The notes under the pieces were generated by a model. It was given only the letters and a program-made list of their open reading frames with translations. It searched no databases and was not told the DNA's origin. DNA of 64,000 nt, from the NCBI GenBank assembly GCA_963942565.1, contig OZ012686.1:58185987-58249986 (forward strand). Direction: 5' to 3'. Source of the DNA: Maea johnstoni (lineage: Eukaryota; Annelida; Polychaeta; Spionida; Magelonidae). Shown in pieces: positions 43,957-55,172 of the stretch (positions within the stretch are counted from its first letter, which is position 1; each line of letters starts with the position of its first letter). Made by a program: the position numbers and the translations under genes.

Positions 43957-44065
43957 ATGGACTACTACCCCTTCAGGACCATTAGGTCTACCACGGCTAC
44001 TATAACTACTACAGCACGCACAGCACAATGGATGTGGATACTTACCATAGGATTATTACTACTAG
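43957..44065 (+). CDS. CRIM1: Candidate alternative first coding exon of the CRIM1-like gene (signal peptide)
   Basis: The ATG at 43957 has a strong context (A at -3, G at +4). It opens 36 codons plus one base: MDYYPFRTIR, a threonine-rich stretch, then AQWMWILTIGLLLL. The hydrophobic run followed by spliced VSSGDAE satisfies the -3/-1 rule for signal peptidase (V-S-S before G). The exon ends at CTAG|GTGAGA, a good donor, in phase 1. The only downstream exon in the window, 56301, has a phase 1 acceptor, so the join restores V and reads straight into the twelve-cysteine block. The product would lack the IGFBP domain and the 5570 segment. A second ATG at 44028 in another frame would not join in frame. 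Exon and splice are inferred from sequence; no transcript is known to me. Confidence 0.6.
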
Positions 44066-45633
44066 GTGAGACGGAGAGGCTTTCAGTAGATTTCTAGGCT
44101 TAAAGTGTTTATTTGTGTTATATTTATGGTGGGTGTCAGGGGTTGGAAGCAGGCGAGTTGTTGCTATGGGTGAAAGTCAGCCTGATGTTTCTTTCTGTTA
44201 TTGTTCTGCTAGGATGGCTCGAGAGAGGATGGACCTCTTCAATACAAGTCACTCCTTATAGATGTACAACTCCTTGCTTTGAGGGGGATGCGTTATTTAT
44301 AAATAAGTTTGTTATTTGTAATAATAAAGCAAAAAGGAATAAGAATTATTTGAATGGAAATTTTAATTATATACTATTATTTATATTTCTTAAATTTTGA
44401 AAAGATATTCTTCCTAGAATTTTTACATTTCAATTTCACCTTTGTTTGAACATTTGAGAACCATCGGTATTTATTAGACATTCCTCAGTACTTAAAGAGA
44501 CCATGATAGTAAATAGGGAAGATCTGATGATGATAAATGACAGTGGACCGATGACATTTATGGAATATAGCTGACAGTCTGTCCCGAAATCGCCAAACAC
44601 TTACACTTGACTAAAATATGAATAACATTTTTCCACTTGCAGAAATAGTAAGCATTGGATAGATATTTGATTTATCTTTTACTGAATCAGACTGTTTTCT
44701 TTACATCTGGCAGTAGATGTCCATCTCTCTGTTTTCAGATACATATATTTGTCAGCCTTTTAAATAAGTGAATGACTCTATAATGGAAGACCTATGACCA
44801 TGTTGAGTTAGGTCTACTTCTCTGTGTAAAAAACTGTATTTTCAGTTGAAGGTTTTGATAAGTATCTAGACAGGACATATCAATTAGTGAGCTGGCAGGA
44901 AACCGCTGAATTCCTGGCAGGAAATAGACCAATGGGCTCACAGGGATTGATTATCATCTCCCTCCTGCGGACTCACAATTTATGAGAAGTGGGTTCAATT
45001 TTGAATAATGAAGGGGGAATTTCTATCAAGTCAGTCAAAAAAATAAAATTCAATTGACATTTTGCAATAGAGATCTTCAGTTTCCATGTGATTTAGTGGT
45101 TCTTTTTTCTGCTTCTACTCTCTGTTCTTGTGAGGCCCAAGGCAAGTTAGGAAGTAAAAATTATCTATGCGACAAAACTCCCTATAACTTTGCTGTAACA
45201 AAACCCTTTGTTGAACATATATTTTTCTTGTAATGAATCCATCATTCTCCTTAAGAGGTGCCCTTTCAACACTGAAGGCTCCCCTTGTGAAAAAGTTGGT
45301 GTTTATTTAGCGGCGCTGTGCCAGTGTAGGCGCTTACACAGTTTTTGATCAGAGCACATGCTGAGAACAATGTAGATGGTTTGTCAACATGAATTATCAG
45401 GATAAAAAGTTCTGATATCATTGCATTCCATCGCAGATGTATTTGTTTGCCTGTCGTGTAGAATCTGCTTAGCTACACTCAGATTGTACAGCTATTTCAG
45501 GTGTAGAACGCCACATTGTAGTCAGTGTTTGTCTCATTTAAGCCCCATAAACCTGCTTATTGAAAATATATACAAGTAGCAGAAAGACAGATTTAAACTC
45601 CTTAACCTCACCTCTCTCATAAATCAAACTACT
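44066..45633. other. Intron stretch without a recognised gene
   Basis: AT-rich unique DNA directly after the candidate alternative first exon. Nothing else recognised. Confidence 0.5.
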
Positions 45634-45867
45634 TTAACCCATTCAAGCCTGCAGGGCTGTCTCAAGAAGACTGGACTACTTTGTGGGTATTTTTCTAATT
45701 AAGATATCATTTTGAATGTTTAAAGATCAATCATTTTTGAGAATACAAAAATGAACTTTCTCCTAATATTTCTCAAATTCTTGCATTATTTTCTAGGTAT
45801 TCCTATAACTTAAAGTATTATAGCATAGCATACTTTCTTCTGAATTTATTTGGGCATGAATGGGTTT
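45634..45867 (+). mobile_element. Possible degenerate MITE with terminal inverted repeats
   Basis: The left end TTAACCCATTCAAGCC and the reverse complement of the right end (AACCCATTCATGCCC) match over about 14 bases. A TTAA is present at the left but not the right. The 14-base word AAATCAAACTACTT occurs outside both ends (45621 and 45884), so the region may also have a local duplication. No coding sequence. Confidence 0.5.
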
Positions 45868-46363
45868 GCTTCACCTTTCCACTAAATCAAACTACTTGAA
45901 TTTTTTCAAGACCCACATGAACTGCTTTGACAACTTAAAGTATCTGTATAGACACTTTAAGCAACATTTCAAAAATGTTATAAGGAAGGTTTTTATCTGG
46001 AGGAAACAGCCTTAACTCTTATATAATTCACTATGAGATTTTACTTCTCATTGCATCAAATTTCATAGCATCATGTTTTCCTGTCTCTGATTTTTTTTTT
46101 TACTACTTTCTCATATTTACTTGCCTTTCATTCATGAGTATTGTTCAGGTATAATTCTATTCAAAAGGATACCATTGCAGGCCGATTTGCTTTATATCCA
46201 TTTGCTTTGTGAGATAGATTGGACTCCTCATGAGATAAGTGTGTGGTGCGAGTTAGTGTGTAAATCTAAGTGCCTCTAGCAGAATGGACCTGGATGAAAT
46301 ATTGGGGTGTTTTGATGTTGCCATTACCAGGGTGAATTGAGACATTAGCCCCCTGCCAATAGA

Positions 46364-46641
46364 TTAACCCTTTCACTGCACAGGCCCATGCATCACAGAA
46401 CACGTTGACTTGATGCAAGTCCGGCCAGATTAGTGGTGAAACCCACTAGACCTCACACAATCCACGGGCTGTCTGACAATGTGGGGTTAAGGGGACATCC
46501 ATTGTTATGAAAACCATATCTCTGAATAGATTGAAGAGTAATAATTTTCTCAGGAATAACAATCCTTAGATATATAGAAACCCAACATGATTTCCATGCT
46601 GTTCAGGCATGTGACATGCATCCCCAGCAGGAAAGTGTTAA
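46364..46641 (+). mobile_element. piggyBac-type MITE (TTAA ends)
   Basis: 278 bases with TTAACCCTTTCACTGC at the left and GCAGGAAAGTGTTAA at the right. The ends are inverted repeats with a mismatch (CCCTTT against CACTTT). TTAA at both ends is the target-site signature of piggyBac elements and their non-coding derivatives. Family assignment is by end structure only. Confidence 0.7.
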
Positions 46642-47307
46642 ATGTAGCTCTGCAATGGCAAATTCTTTTCCATGTATTCATTCAAACAAAATTCTCAAAA
46701 TTGATGTTGGAATGGAAATAACCACTGCATTGGCAGGTGCTTTAGGACTAATAGTTTGATATTTTACAATGTTTGTGTTGGATGGAAAATGACTGCTAAC
46801 TTGTCGGATGTCTGAGCAAGAATAGTTCACATGATTTGTGATGGAACAGCATGCTATGATGGTGCACCTTTCCTTTCTTCCCATTGTCGCCATGGACAAA
46901 AAAGGTGGGGAGGATCGGGACCACACTGATGGGATCTTTTCTGGTAGGAGCCAGTAGATCATGCCAGTGATTTGTAAGTAGGAAATATGTGTCTTCTATT
47001 GAATTAGGGCCTCCTAACTCAAGTCTGGCTAAATGATGGTCTGCATGTGGTGAACAGTTAGAATGGCTATGTGCAGGTGTCAGGCTACAGTGTGGAAGGG
47101 GGGAGGGGGTCATTTGAAAAAGGGGTGGGCAAATTTTCTACTCAATTCAGTAAAAGGGACATTTCACATATTTTCAATCATATCTTTACTTTGTGAAATT
47201 CTAATATACAACTATGCATAGGGAGTTAAATCCTCTCTATAAATGTAGTTGATTGCTCCTAGTGAAGATGGTTCTGTCCACATGCCATGCCTAATAACTG
47301 ATTGATC
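46642..47307. other. Intron stretch between two MITEs
   Basis: Unique sequence; nothing recognised. Overlapping minus-strand open frames at 46678-47113 have no recognised homology. Confidence 0.5.
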
Positions 47308-47634
47308 TTAACCCTTTACAGTCCAAACTGTAATTTTCCCACACGTCTGATGTTAAATTGTTATGGGAATTATTGGTCAAAATACAGTTCTTACCAGGTT
47401 CTTCATGTTTGACAGTCTTATAAAATATCAGTCCATCATAGTCATGTGACATATCAAAATGAACCTTGAAATGAGCCCAACCAGTCTATTTTTCAAGCTA
47501 TGTAGGGGGTATTTTAGATTGGCGAGCCAGGCTCTTCTTTAAATGACTTTGATAATTCCACATGCATTTATGTGTGCATGGTTATCTTACCACAAACACT
47601 TATGTATTTTGTGTGTTGCATGGGAAAGGGTTAA
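47308..47634 (+). mobile_element. piggyBac-type MITE (TTAA ends)
   Basis: 327 bases bounded by TTAACCCTTTACAGTCC and GGGAAAGGGTTAA. The outer ten bases are a perfect inverted repeat including the TTAA. Same type of ends as 46364-46641, about 670 bp away. No coding sequence. Confidence 0.75.
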
Positions 47635-49255
47635 ATGTTTTGCAGATGTCTTTCCACTGAAAGCACAGTTATGGGGAAATGTTGATTAGAGTTAATCCAC
47701 CTCTCTTCTGCTTTTGTGCGATTACTCTCTTGATGCCATCTGAGTGCTATGAAACTTTCATCAGCAAGATTTCATCCAGGCAGTTAATCCTGTTTCAGCT
47801 GCTGAAGGGACAAATAGGTTAATTATCTCAACAATGCTAAGTGATGTATCTGTTTCTGACTAGTCTGTACATCAGTATGGTACATAATGGGATGTTATTT
47901 TAAGAAAAGTCATTTCTTATTTTAGAGGGGGAATTGCTGCATTTTCCTATAGGTTTTGTCATGCCAACATTCTTAATGTATATACGTGTCGGCCTAAAAG
48001 ATTATTTTCTAGCTCTTGGGTTAACCTGAATTTCAAAAATTGCTGGCTGGCTACTTTCCTAATATAAACCCGCTAGCGTCTCTGTCTCCCAGGTGGTCCT
48101 GGCCAGAAAGGGTTAAATCTGACTGAGTATGTCACATGACTCTCACACTTGGTTGGTTTGTTCTAACCTTTCTATTAGTCCATCATGTCTCTGCTCTGAT
48201 ATGCAGTGTACCATTCCAACTTACAGTATTTCAACTCTTTGAATGTCTGCTTTGTAAAATCATTATATGAGTCATTTTTCAAAGGAGTTTACATAACTTT
48301 AACTCCATCAAAATCAGCATGGTTTTTAAGATATTTACATGTGCGTCATAACAACTCTGCACTCAAGGCAGTGTTGGTGAAAGGTGAAGTCTTGGGTTAA
48401 AAACCCTCTCATGATCTTCTGGGCAGTTGGTGCATGTGGCCCGGCCCTGCACTTGAGTTCAACAAACTGCCAGAATATAAAAAGGTACTTTTAGACCTAT
48501 TGCACTACTGTATATGTTTAACACACTCACTGATAGGAAATACATTTATATAGGAACTGCTATCAGCTTAACTTTGTTTGGATTCTTTTTAAATTTCATT
48601 ATTGCAGTCATGATTTTCTATTTCAAATGGTGATATATTATAAATATACATACAGGCTCATGATGCACCCCTTCTGGAGGGTAGTATTTATGTCTATTGT
48701 TGTGGATGAGCCAACACGGATCTCTTCAGTGTACACAGTAAAACTTGGAACTGCACTCTGTGTAAATTGTTCACAAGATACTGCAGAAATGGTTAGGGTC
48801 AATAATTACACAGAGGGCATGCTTAATTGAACTATTTATCCTGAAGATATGTGAGAGCATTTCATTTCCCTGTCTGATAACTTCAATTTGATCTTCAACA
48901 ATGGCTTCTTAATGTAGGTCTCCGATTCCATGTTAAACGGTTTTGCCTTCTTTTCACACATTACAGTGTAAACTTGAAGGGGTGATTGATATTGGCAGAT
49001 AAGTGCTGTGTAGAAAGGGGTAGGAAAGGGATCCTCTGTGCCTTTGTGTCCATGTGTGGCCTGGACCAATAGGATAAGTCAGACTAGGATAAAACACATC
49101 AACAGGTGACATGAGTGTGCTTGTGATAAGACCTCAAAGGAGAGCACACTGCATGCTTTAAATGTACACTAAAATAAATCAAGAAGTGAATTGAAAAGTA
49201 AACTTTTAAGTGAATATAAATTATGGTAAACAGAAAAATCTGTTTGAACTGTGTA
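47635..49255. other. Intron stretch without a recognised gene
   Basis: Unique sequence; an isolated AAAGGGTTAAA end-like word near 48107 has no clear partner. No exon recognised. Confidence 0.5.
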
Positions 49256-49360
49256 CTGGCATGGCTCTTCACTGCACTCATTTCTTCACATAATGTAGCC
49301 ATCTTTTGAAAATGTACACATGCATATTCAGAATGTATGTGAAAAACATTCATTGTGTTT
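49256..49360 (+). repeat. Dispersed repeat, copy 1 of 2
   Basis: It resembles 53498-53605: CTTCACTGCACT, ATTTCTTCACA, AATGTAGCCAT, ATATTCAGAAT and ATGTGAAAAA occur in the same order and spacing in both. Similarity is visibly incomplete. Family unknown. Confidence 0.7.
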
Positions 49361-50109
49361 TGTTGACACTTTGTTGCAGGAATGATGAGTTAGAGAAGCT
49401 GTCTCTTGTGTGGAATCAGGTGGTTGATGTAGTAGTACATGCATGAGGTTCATAGGGATTGGATTTGAGTCATCTCACTGGGATTTAGTTGAGTAGTATC
49501 CTAGGAAAAGAAGTTTGACTGCACTCATTATTTTACCGTTTGTACCTGATTGTTGGCCTCCTCCAGTAGCTTGGTGATCTAAGGTGTTTTTAGTGATTTG
49601 GGGGTAGGCGGTGGTTTTCCATGGATCCCCTTTGCCACTAACAACTGGCTGGTCATGATTTAGCCTTGATATGACCAAAAAGGGACAGATAACTAAATTT
49701 CAAATTCCTTATTTCCCTGGCTGAGGTACAATCAGCTCTAATGCCTGTATATAAAATGCCAATCCCTAGCATTCTGTGTACAGCATTCTTGAGATGGCAT
49801 TTCCCTACTAGCCCCGGAGCTCCCGCAGTGCCATGTGTTCTGGGAGTTTATCTGGGTGTTTGTGTGAGCGGCGCCGCCTTGCAGGTTGCAATAAATAGCC
49901 ACTGTGTAATTGATTGCGGTGTATTATTACCGCTGAGAACCACAAGTGCTGCCCAAAAACTCAAATTATGTATTTGCTGAGGAGCTGAAAATTAGGCTTT
50001 ACTGGCTGCCTGGTATTTCCAGGCACTTCTCGCAGAGCTCCCTCCCCTTCTTATTCCCCCTCACATCTATCCCTCTCCCTGCCAGTCCTCTGAGGGACAG
50101 AATACATTA
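49361..50109. other. Intron stretch without a recognised gene
   Basis: Contains a G+C-richer part at about 49800-49950 with an 80-codon open frame (49741-49980) that has no recognised homology and no clear splice sites in a useful phase. Confidence 0.45.
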
Positions 50110-50200
50110 CCGATAAGCTCAAATAAATGATATCAAATATTTGCACGCTCTCCCTGAAAGTCCTCACTGATGAGCTCAAATAAACAATATCAATTATTGG
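50110..50200. promoter_or_regulatory. Direct-repeat element, candidate enhancer module
   Basis: The motif GATAAGCTCAAATAAATGAT + ATCAAATATTTG at 50112 recurs 57 bases on as GATGAGCTCAAATAAACAAT + ATCAATTATTGG. Both copies carry a forkhead-like AAATAAA core next to an ATATCAA word, in non-repetitive sequence between the candidate internal first exon and the second certain exon. The function is inference. Confidence 0.3.
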
Positions 50201-50270
50201 CTGTATTTACAACAAAGGTCAGTGGAATTGATAACATTTTCAATGCAAGAGTGAAATAGGCTGACCTAAG

Positions 50271-50739
50271 AAAGTAGTGTTGGTAGCAGTAGTACCATTA
50301 GTGTGTAGGATAATTGTGAAGGAGTTGTATGAGGTTGGAGTATGAGGCAAGCTTGACCAGCGAAGAAAGTAGTGTTGGTAGCAGTAGTACCATTAGTGTG
50401 TAGGATAATTGTGAAGGAGTTGTATGAGGTTGGAGTATGAGGCAAGCTTGACCAGCGAAGAAAGTAGTGTTGGTAGCAGTAGTACCATTAGTGTGTAGGA
50501 TAATTGTGAAGGAGTTGTAGGAGGTTGGAGTATGAGGCAAGCTTGACCAGCGAAGAAAGTAGTGTTTGTAGCAGTAGTACCATTAGTGTGTAGGATATTT
50601 GTGAAGGAGTTGTAGGAGGTTGGAGTATGAGGCAAGCTTGACCAGCGAAGAAAGTAGTGTTTGTAGCAGTGTTATTAGTGTGTAGGATATTTGTGAAGTA
50701 GCTGTAGGAGGATGAAGTATGAGTCAAGCTTGACCAACC
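50271..50739 (+). repeat. 95-bp minisatellite, five copies
   Basis: Units start with AAAGTAGTGT at 50271, 50366, 50461, 50556 and 50651. Copies 1-4 differ at only a few sites; the fifth has a small deletion and more changes. Because 95 is not a multiple of three, open minus-strand frames shift from unit to unit and are artefacts. Confidence 0.98.
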
Positions 50740-51046
50740 TATGCCCTGGTCATAGCAGAGCTGACCCGTAGGTAGTGTAGCTAGCAATAGTGTTTGTGTG
50801 AAGGATGCCTATGCCCTTGTATCTGGGCAGAGCTGAGCAAGTAACGGTTGTAATGTAGGTAGCCAAAGTGTTTATATATGAATGAGGAAGAGGGGGAGGA
50901 GGATGAGAAGGAGGAGGTGTTATTTGGGTGGACCACCCCATGCTGCTGCTGTGGCATGAGCAGGGATGTGGAAGGGGGGAAGCTGACTCAGTGCTCAGTA
51001 TAAACAATCACTCTAATAGGTTCTCAGCAGTCACTCCACCAATACA

Positions 51047-51082
51047 ATGCCACTACTACTACCACCATCACCATCATCATCC

Positions 51083-51117
<35 letters not shown>

Positions 51118-51120
51118 ACT
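51047..51120 (+). repeat. Trinucleotide repeat (CTA/CCA/CTG)
   Basis: CTACTACTACCACCATCACC followed by CATCAT, CTACTACT and eight or so CTG units ending near 51118. Confidence 0.95.
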
Positions 51121-51879
51121 TTGTATTGTATTGTATATTTATTTGCCATATCATGGAGACATGTTAGGTAATGGTGAATATCTTTCTAATTCCTTCCATC
51201 CCCCATGAAACTCATATTCCAACAGCTAATTGGGCTGATCATTGATACCTATTTGAAATTAATGCATAAATCAAGCAGTGCAATTTGCAATTCAAGCAGA
51301 TTTTTGTTATTAACACATACCTTGTGACAGAAATGAAGGATTTTGATACTTTACTTGCAAACTTGTTATCCTAATGTTGCAACATGAATGATACAACATC
51401 TCTGATTAAGTTGGTACCTTGTTGCATAATATTGTAATTTTGTTACGATAAAGTGGCAGTTGCTAACCATAAACTATCATAGACTTTCTAATTATCAGCT
51501 ATTTATGCAGTTTATTTATGATCATATTAATGTCATTAAAGTAATGGCTTGTCTCAGTGTAGTTAAACTGTAGTCAAATCTGGAGATACACCCTCCCTCC
51601 TCCAGTTTCAAAATCTCTACATATAACTAATTTGTATGTTTGGCCATTGATATAGTAGTCTGGGCTAGACAATATAATTTATAAGATAGCTCTTTTTCTG
51701 GTAACTGATCTGGCAGGTGATGAGCAAAGGGCTGTCTTGTTGGCACTTTATATGTCTTTAAGCCTTTCCGTGTGCTGAGTGAACTGGCTGTGCTGCAGGC
51801 AGACTGTGTGGCGGCCTCGCTGTGAGGTTCAATGGGTTAGGCTGATAAGACCTGGGCCAAGGTTAGCACCCCATCTTAC
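51121..51879. other. Intron stretch without a recognised gene
   Basis: AT-rich unique DNA. Nothing recognised. Confidence 0.5.
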
Positions 51880-52190
51880 CACTACTGCTCATCTCCGCCA
51901 ACCTTGAACTCTCTGTGAGACCTACTACCTACCTCAGCGCCCCCACTGTCAGCACTATGGGGTACATATAGTCTCCAATAGGTGGCGCCACCACTACCGC
52001 TCATCTCCGCCAACCTTGAACTCTCTGTGGGACCTACTACCTCAGCGCCCCCCTGTCAGCACTACGGGGTTCATCTAGTCTCCGGTAGGGGGCACCAACA
52101 CTCTGCAGGATGATAGAGAGTCAGAACTATCTGTGGGACGTACTACTTCAGCGCCCCCACCATCAGCACTATGGGGTACATCTAGCTGAA
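51880..52190 (+). repeat. Tandem repeat of about 107 bp, three copies
   Basis: CAGCGCCCCC recurs at about 51935, 52043 and 52149. Shared words are CTCATCTCCGCCAACCTTGA, ACTCTCTGTGGGACCTACTA and TCAGCACTATGGGGTACATCTAG. The first two copies include CTCF-like cores (CCAATAGGTGGCGCC at 51975 and CCGGTAGGGGGCACC at 52082). Confidence 0.9.
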
Positions 52191-52787
52191 CATTGCAATC
52201 CCTGACTGGGGTAGCTCGCCCTAGATCAATTAGAATGGCAGGAGTCTAGAACTAGAGGTGCACTATCAAGCATTTTCAAACCCATACAGGATGAGTGTTC
52301 TATAAAAAGTCTGCTGTAAATGTTTTATCTGTTTGTAGTCTCATTCAGTACTGTTAGCTTGAAGCTAGGGTGGAGACGATGATCGTGGTGAAGGATTCAC
52401 TGCTGTAGTTCCTTGCAGGCTTCTCTGTATACCATTCCTGGTTACTATAACCATCTCATAGCTACTGGCACACAGCTCTCCCATACATCTATCGTGGAAT
52501 AGAGATTGACATGCAGAAGTCTGGTATGGTACGCACTGAAATGTACTGCAGTAGTTAAACCCTTCTGCTGCTGGTGTTTAACTTATTCAAAATAAAATGA
52601 TCAGAAAGGCTGGAAGTTGACTGAAACCCTGGCACATTGGTACTCATTTGATGATGCTCGGCAAGAGCTTTCTGATTTATACCAACAAGAAAAGGTTCAG
52701 ATGTTATACAAATATTCTTGCCATTTTGTGCCTTTGACAAAAGTAGCCTTAATAGTAAGGTTTAACTTGATCGTGCTTTCCTAGGTA
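52191..52787. other. Intron stretch without a recognised gene
   Basis: Nothing recognised. Confidence 0.5.
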
Positions 52788-53108
52788 GGCCAGTCTAATA
52801 CGATTTATGGTCTTACCAAATTGCCAACCATTTTTTTGGTCAAATTCAAAAAAATTAAAATTCCAGAATTCGATAAAAAAAAAAAGATCCACGCCGACAT
52901 ATTTCTGACAACCCTTTTTGAAAAAAACACCTACTCAATTGAAAAAAGCCCTTGGTTTTGATGTTTTCAGGCCATTATATTTAAAGAAAACATTAGAGAT
53001 AAATTTGATTATATGATCTTGGTCTATCGCACACACCGTATAAACCGGCAACCATCTTTGTTGGAGCAAAAAAAAATCTGTAAGACCAAAAATCATCTTG
53101 GACTGGCC
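52788..53108 (+). mobile_element. MITE with about 28-bp terminal inverted repeats
   Basis: The left end reads GGCCAGTCTAATACGATTTA then TGGTCTTAC. The reverse complement of the right end reads GGCCAGTCCAAGATGATTTT then TGGTCTTAC: 24 or more of about 29 positions agree. The interior is AT-rich with no coding sequence. The target-site duplication is unclear (TA left, TTA right), so the superfamily is left open. Confidence 0.85.
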
Positions 53109-53497
53109 TTATTTTTAAAAGAATCATTTAGCCAAGCAATACTTTCTGGGAAGAAATCTTTACCTAAATTGATAAGTTAAAGCGTGAAACACATTTGTAC
53201 AATATATATGCCAAAGGATTCAAAATAGCTTTTAAAATGTTGATTATCTGCACACACTGCCTATAAGAATTCTTTCCAGACTAGCAATGTTTTCTGGCTT
53301 GAGTGCGCTCAGCCCAGTCACTTTATCCTCATGGTTCCATTCCAATAAAGCTGTTTTCGTGTTGGAACTGCACCAATCTAAACACAGTGCTAATTGTTTT
53401 TAGAAACAACGATGGTGTAAATTGTTCAAATGTCAAAACTATGTCTGTCATCTCAATATTTTTAGATCAAGCGCTCCAAATTGATCCGGGCCGCTGC

Positions 53498-53605
53498 ACA
53501 CTCAGGCATCTTCACTGCACTTATTCCTTCACAGAATGTAGCCATTTTCTGAAATAGAGCATAACTGATATTCAGAATAAATGTGAAAAAGATTTATTGC
53601 ACTTT
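53498..53605 (+). repeat. Dispersed repeat, copy 2 of 2
   Basis: Partner of 49256-49360, with the same ordered words: CTTCACTGCACTTATTCC, TTCACAGAATGTAGCCAT, ATATTCAGAATAAATGTG, AAAAAGATTTATTGC. Family unknown. Confidence 0.7.
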
Positions 53606-54208
53606 AGTAACAGTGTGTCCTGCATGAAGATGGATTATTTTCATAGTTTATCACCAAAATGCTAAGGTAAAAGTTATTACAAATTTTTAGTAGGCTGGCC
53701 GTTTTTAGAAATATTTGATGGGCTGATGATTTTGGGCATTTTGATAGGTTGACATTTTTTGTTAATGATAACATGTTCCACACCAAGAGCTTTTGAGTCA
53801 TCTTTTTCTTTTTCAACGTCAAGGATAAAATGAAATCCAAATTATCAAAGAATATACTTTGTGAATAGACGGATATTACCTGTCATTTGGTAACAGTTTT
53901 ATTGAACATGTTTTATTGGCAAGATATATTTGCATATCACTTGATATCTTGGGCACATGGTGCTGAAAAGGTTAAACCTTGGCAGAATGACAGAATGAAA
54001 TGCCACACAAAATAAAGCTTGCGATTTCGCATGCTGCTGAAAATAAACCTGGAGCATTTTTTCGCTCCATTCAAGTTAAGTGTGACTGTGCATCACGGTG
54101 GTTTCAGCATCAGCTGCCTGGAGAACTTGGGTTACCGCTAAAACATGCCGGGTCAAACAGCAAGAGCCTTGACCCTTTCAGCAAAACAAATCACTCGCTA
54201 GAATCTCC

Positions 54209-54705
54209 CGAAATATCAAGACCTAGGCCAAAGAATTAATGCAAATATTTGACATGCTGGAAGGAAATGCATACTGACATTGAAAAAAATGTGAAAAATC
54301 ATTAGAGGTGATAATGAGCTTATTGAGTAAGAGAATGCAGGCTCGGTATTTTTTATTAAATTTATATTATTATCACTTTTTCTACCATATTATAACTAAG
54401 TTGGGACAAGGCAGTTGGAAGTGGTGAAGGAAAACGGAGTTCCCAGTAAAAAGCCTACCCGATCCCAAGTCACTGGCAACTTTACCACATGCACCAGGTG
54501 GGAATCGAACCTGGGCAGTGATGAGAGACAGTGAAAAGTCAGTGGCAGAGCCTTTTGACTACTTGGCCATCAGAGCATGCACTGTAGGCTTAGGAGAAAT
54601 GCTCAGACCTACCTCACCATATATCAAGACATAGTCCAAAGATTCAACAGCAATGTTTCACATTGCCAGAAATAAAAGAAATACTTGAAAAGAAAGTCAA
54701 TGATA
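54209..54705 (-). mobile_element. tRNA-derived SINE flanked by a local repeat
   Basis: Read on the minus strand, 54592 to 54365 starts with TGATGGCCAAGTAGTCAAAA (A-box-like) and continues to CCAGGTTCGATTCCCACCTG (B-box, at about 54498-54515). It ends in GTTGCCAGTGACTTGGG and ACTGGGAACTCC. This is the layout of a tRNA-derived SINE. Similar tails occur at 62328-62452, 42525-42640 and perhaps 13440-13520, 55945-56030 and 63010-63090. On either side, 54209-54291 and 54616-54705 resemble each other (ATATCAAGACCTAGGCCAAA against ATATCAAGACATAGTCCAAA). Confidence 0.75.
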
Positions 54706-55172
54706 CCTAGGGAAGAGACATACTGGGAGGACCAAAAATAAATGATAAACCATGAGAAAAGAAGATTTTGCAAGAAAGTTTGTGATTACTAGAAATAGGG
54801 AAGGAAATCTTTTTGTGTAGAAGAACAATGTCTGGCTGGAGAAGAGGTTGTCTGATTGAGTGTTGTTATTGAGGGCCAAGTAGACTGAGGAGTCGACTGG
54901 CTTGTAGCCAGCAGCTCACACAGTGGAACAATGATGTAACATTTACAACTGGTTTAGCATCAACACTATCAGACTGATCCTCCCAACATATGGCTGCAGA
55001 AAACACTGTTAAGACAAGTCTGCCTCTCCTCTACTTTGCCTTAACAAATGGTTGGCAGCTACAGCATTGATTGATCTAGTCATTTTATTATATCAAAAAA
55101 CAGCTGTTGATCAGTTGGAATAATATCAACATAAAAGCAATGATGTCATCGTGCTAAAGAAACCAAATACTT

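Noticed and set aside
44028-44065. Second ATG in the candidate internal first exon (MDVDTYHRIITT)
   Set aside because: It ends in phase 2 at the same donor and would join 56301 out of frame. The upstream ATG at 43957 fits instead.
50298-50787. Three overlapping minus-strand frames with a repeating peptide
   Set aside because: They arise from the 95-bp minisatellite. As 95 is not divisible by three, each unit is read in a new frame, and nothing suggests a selected protein.
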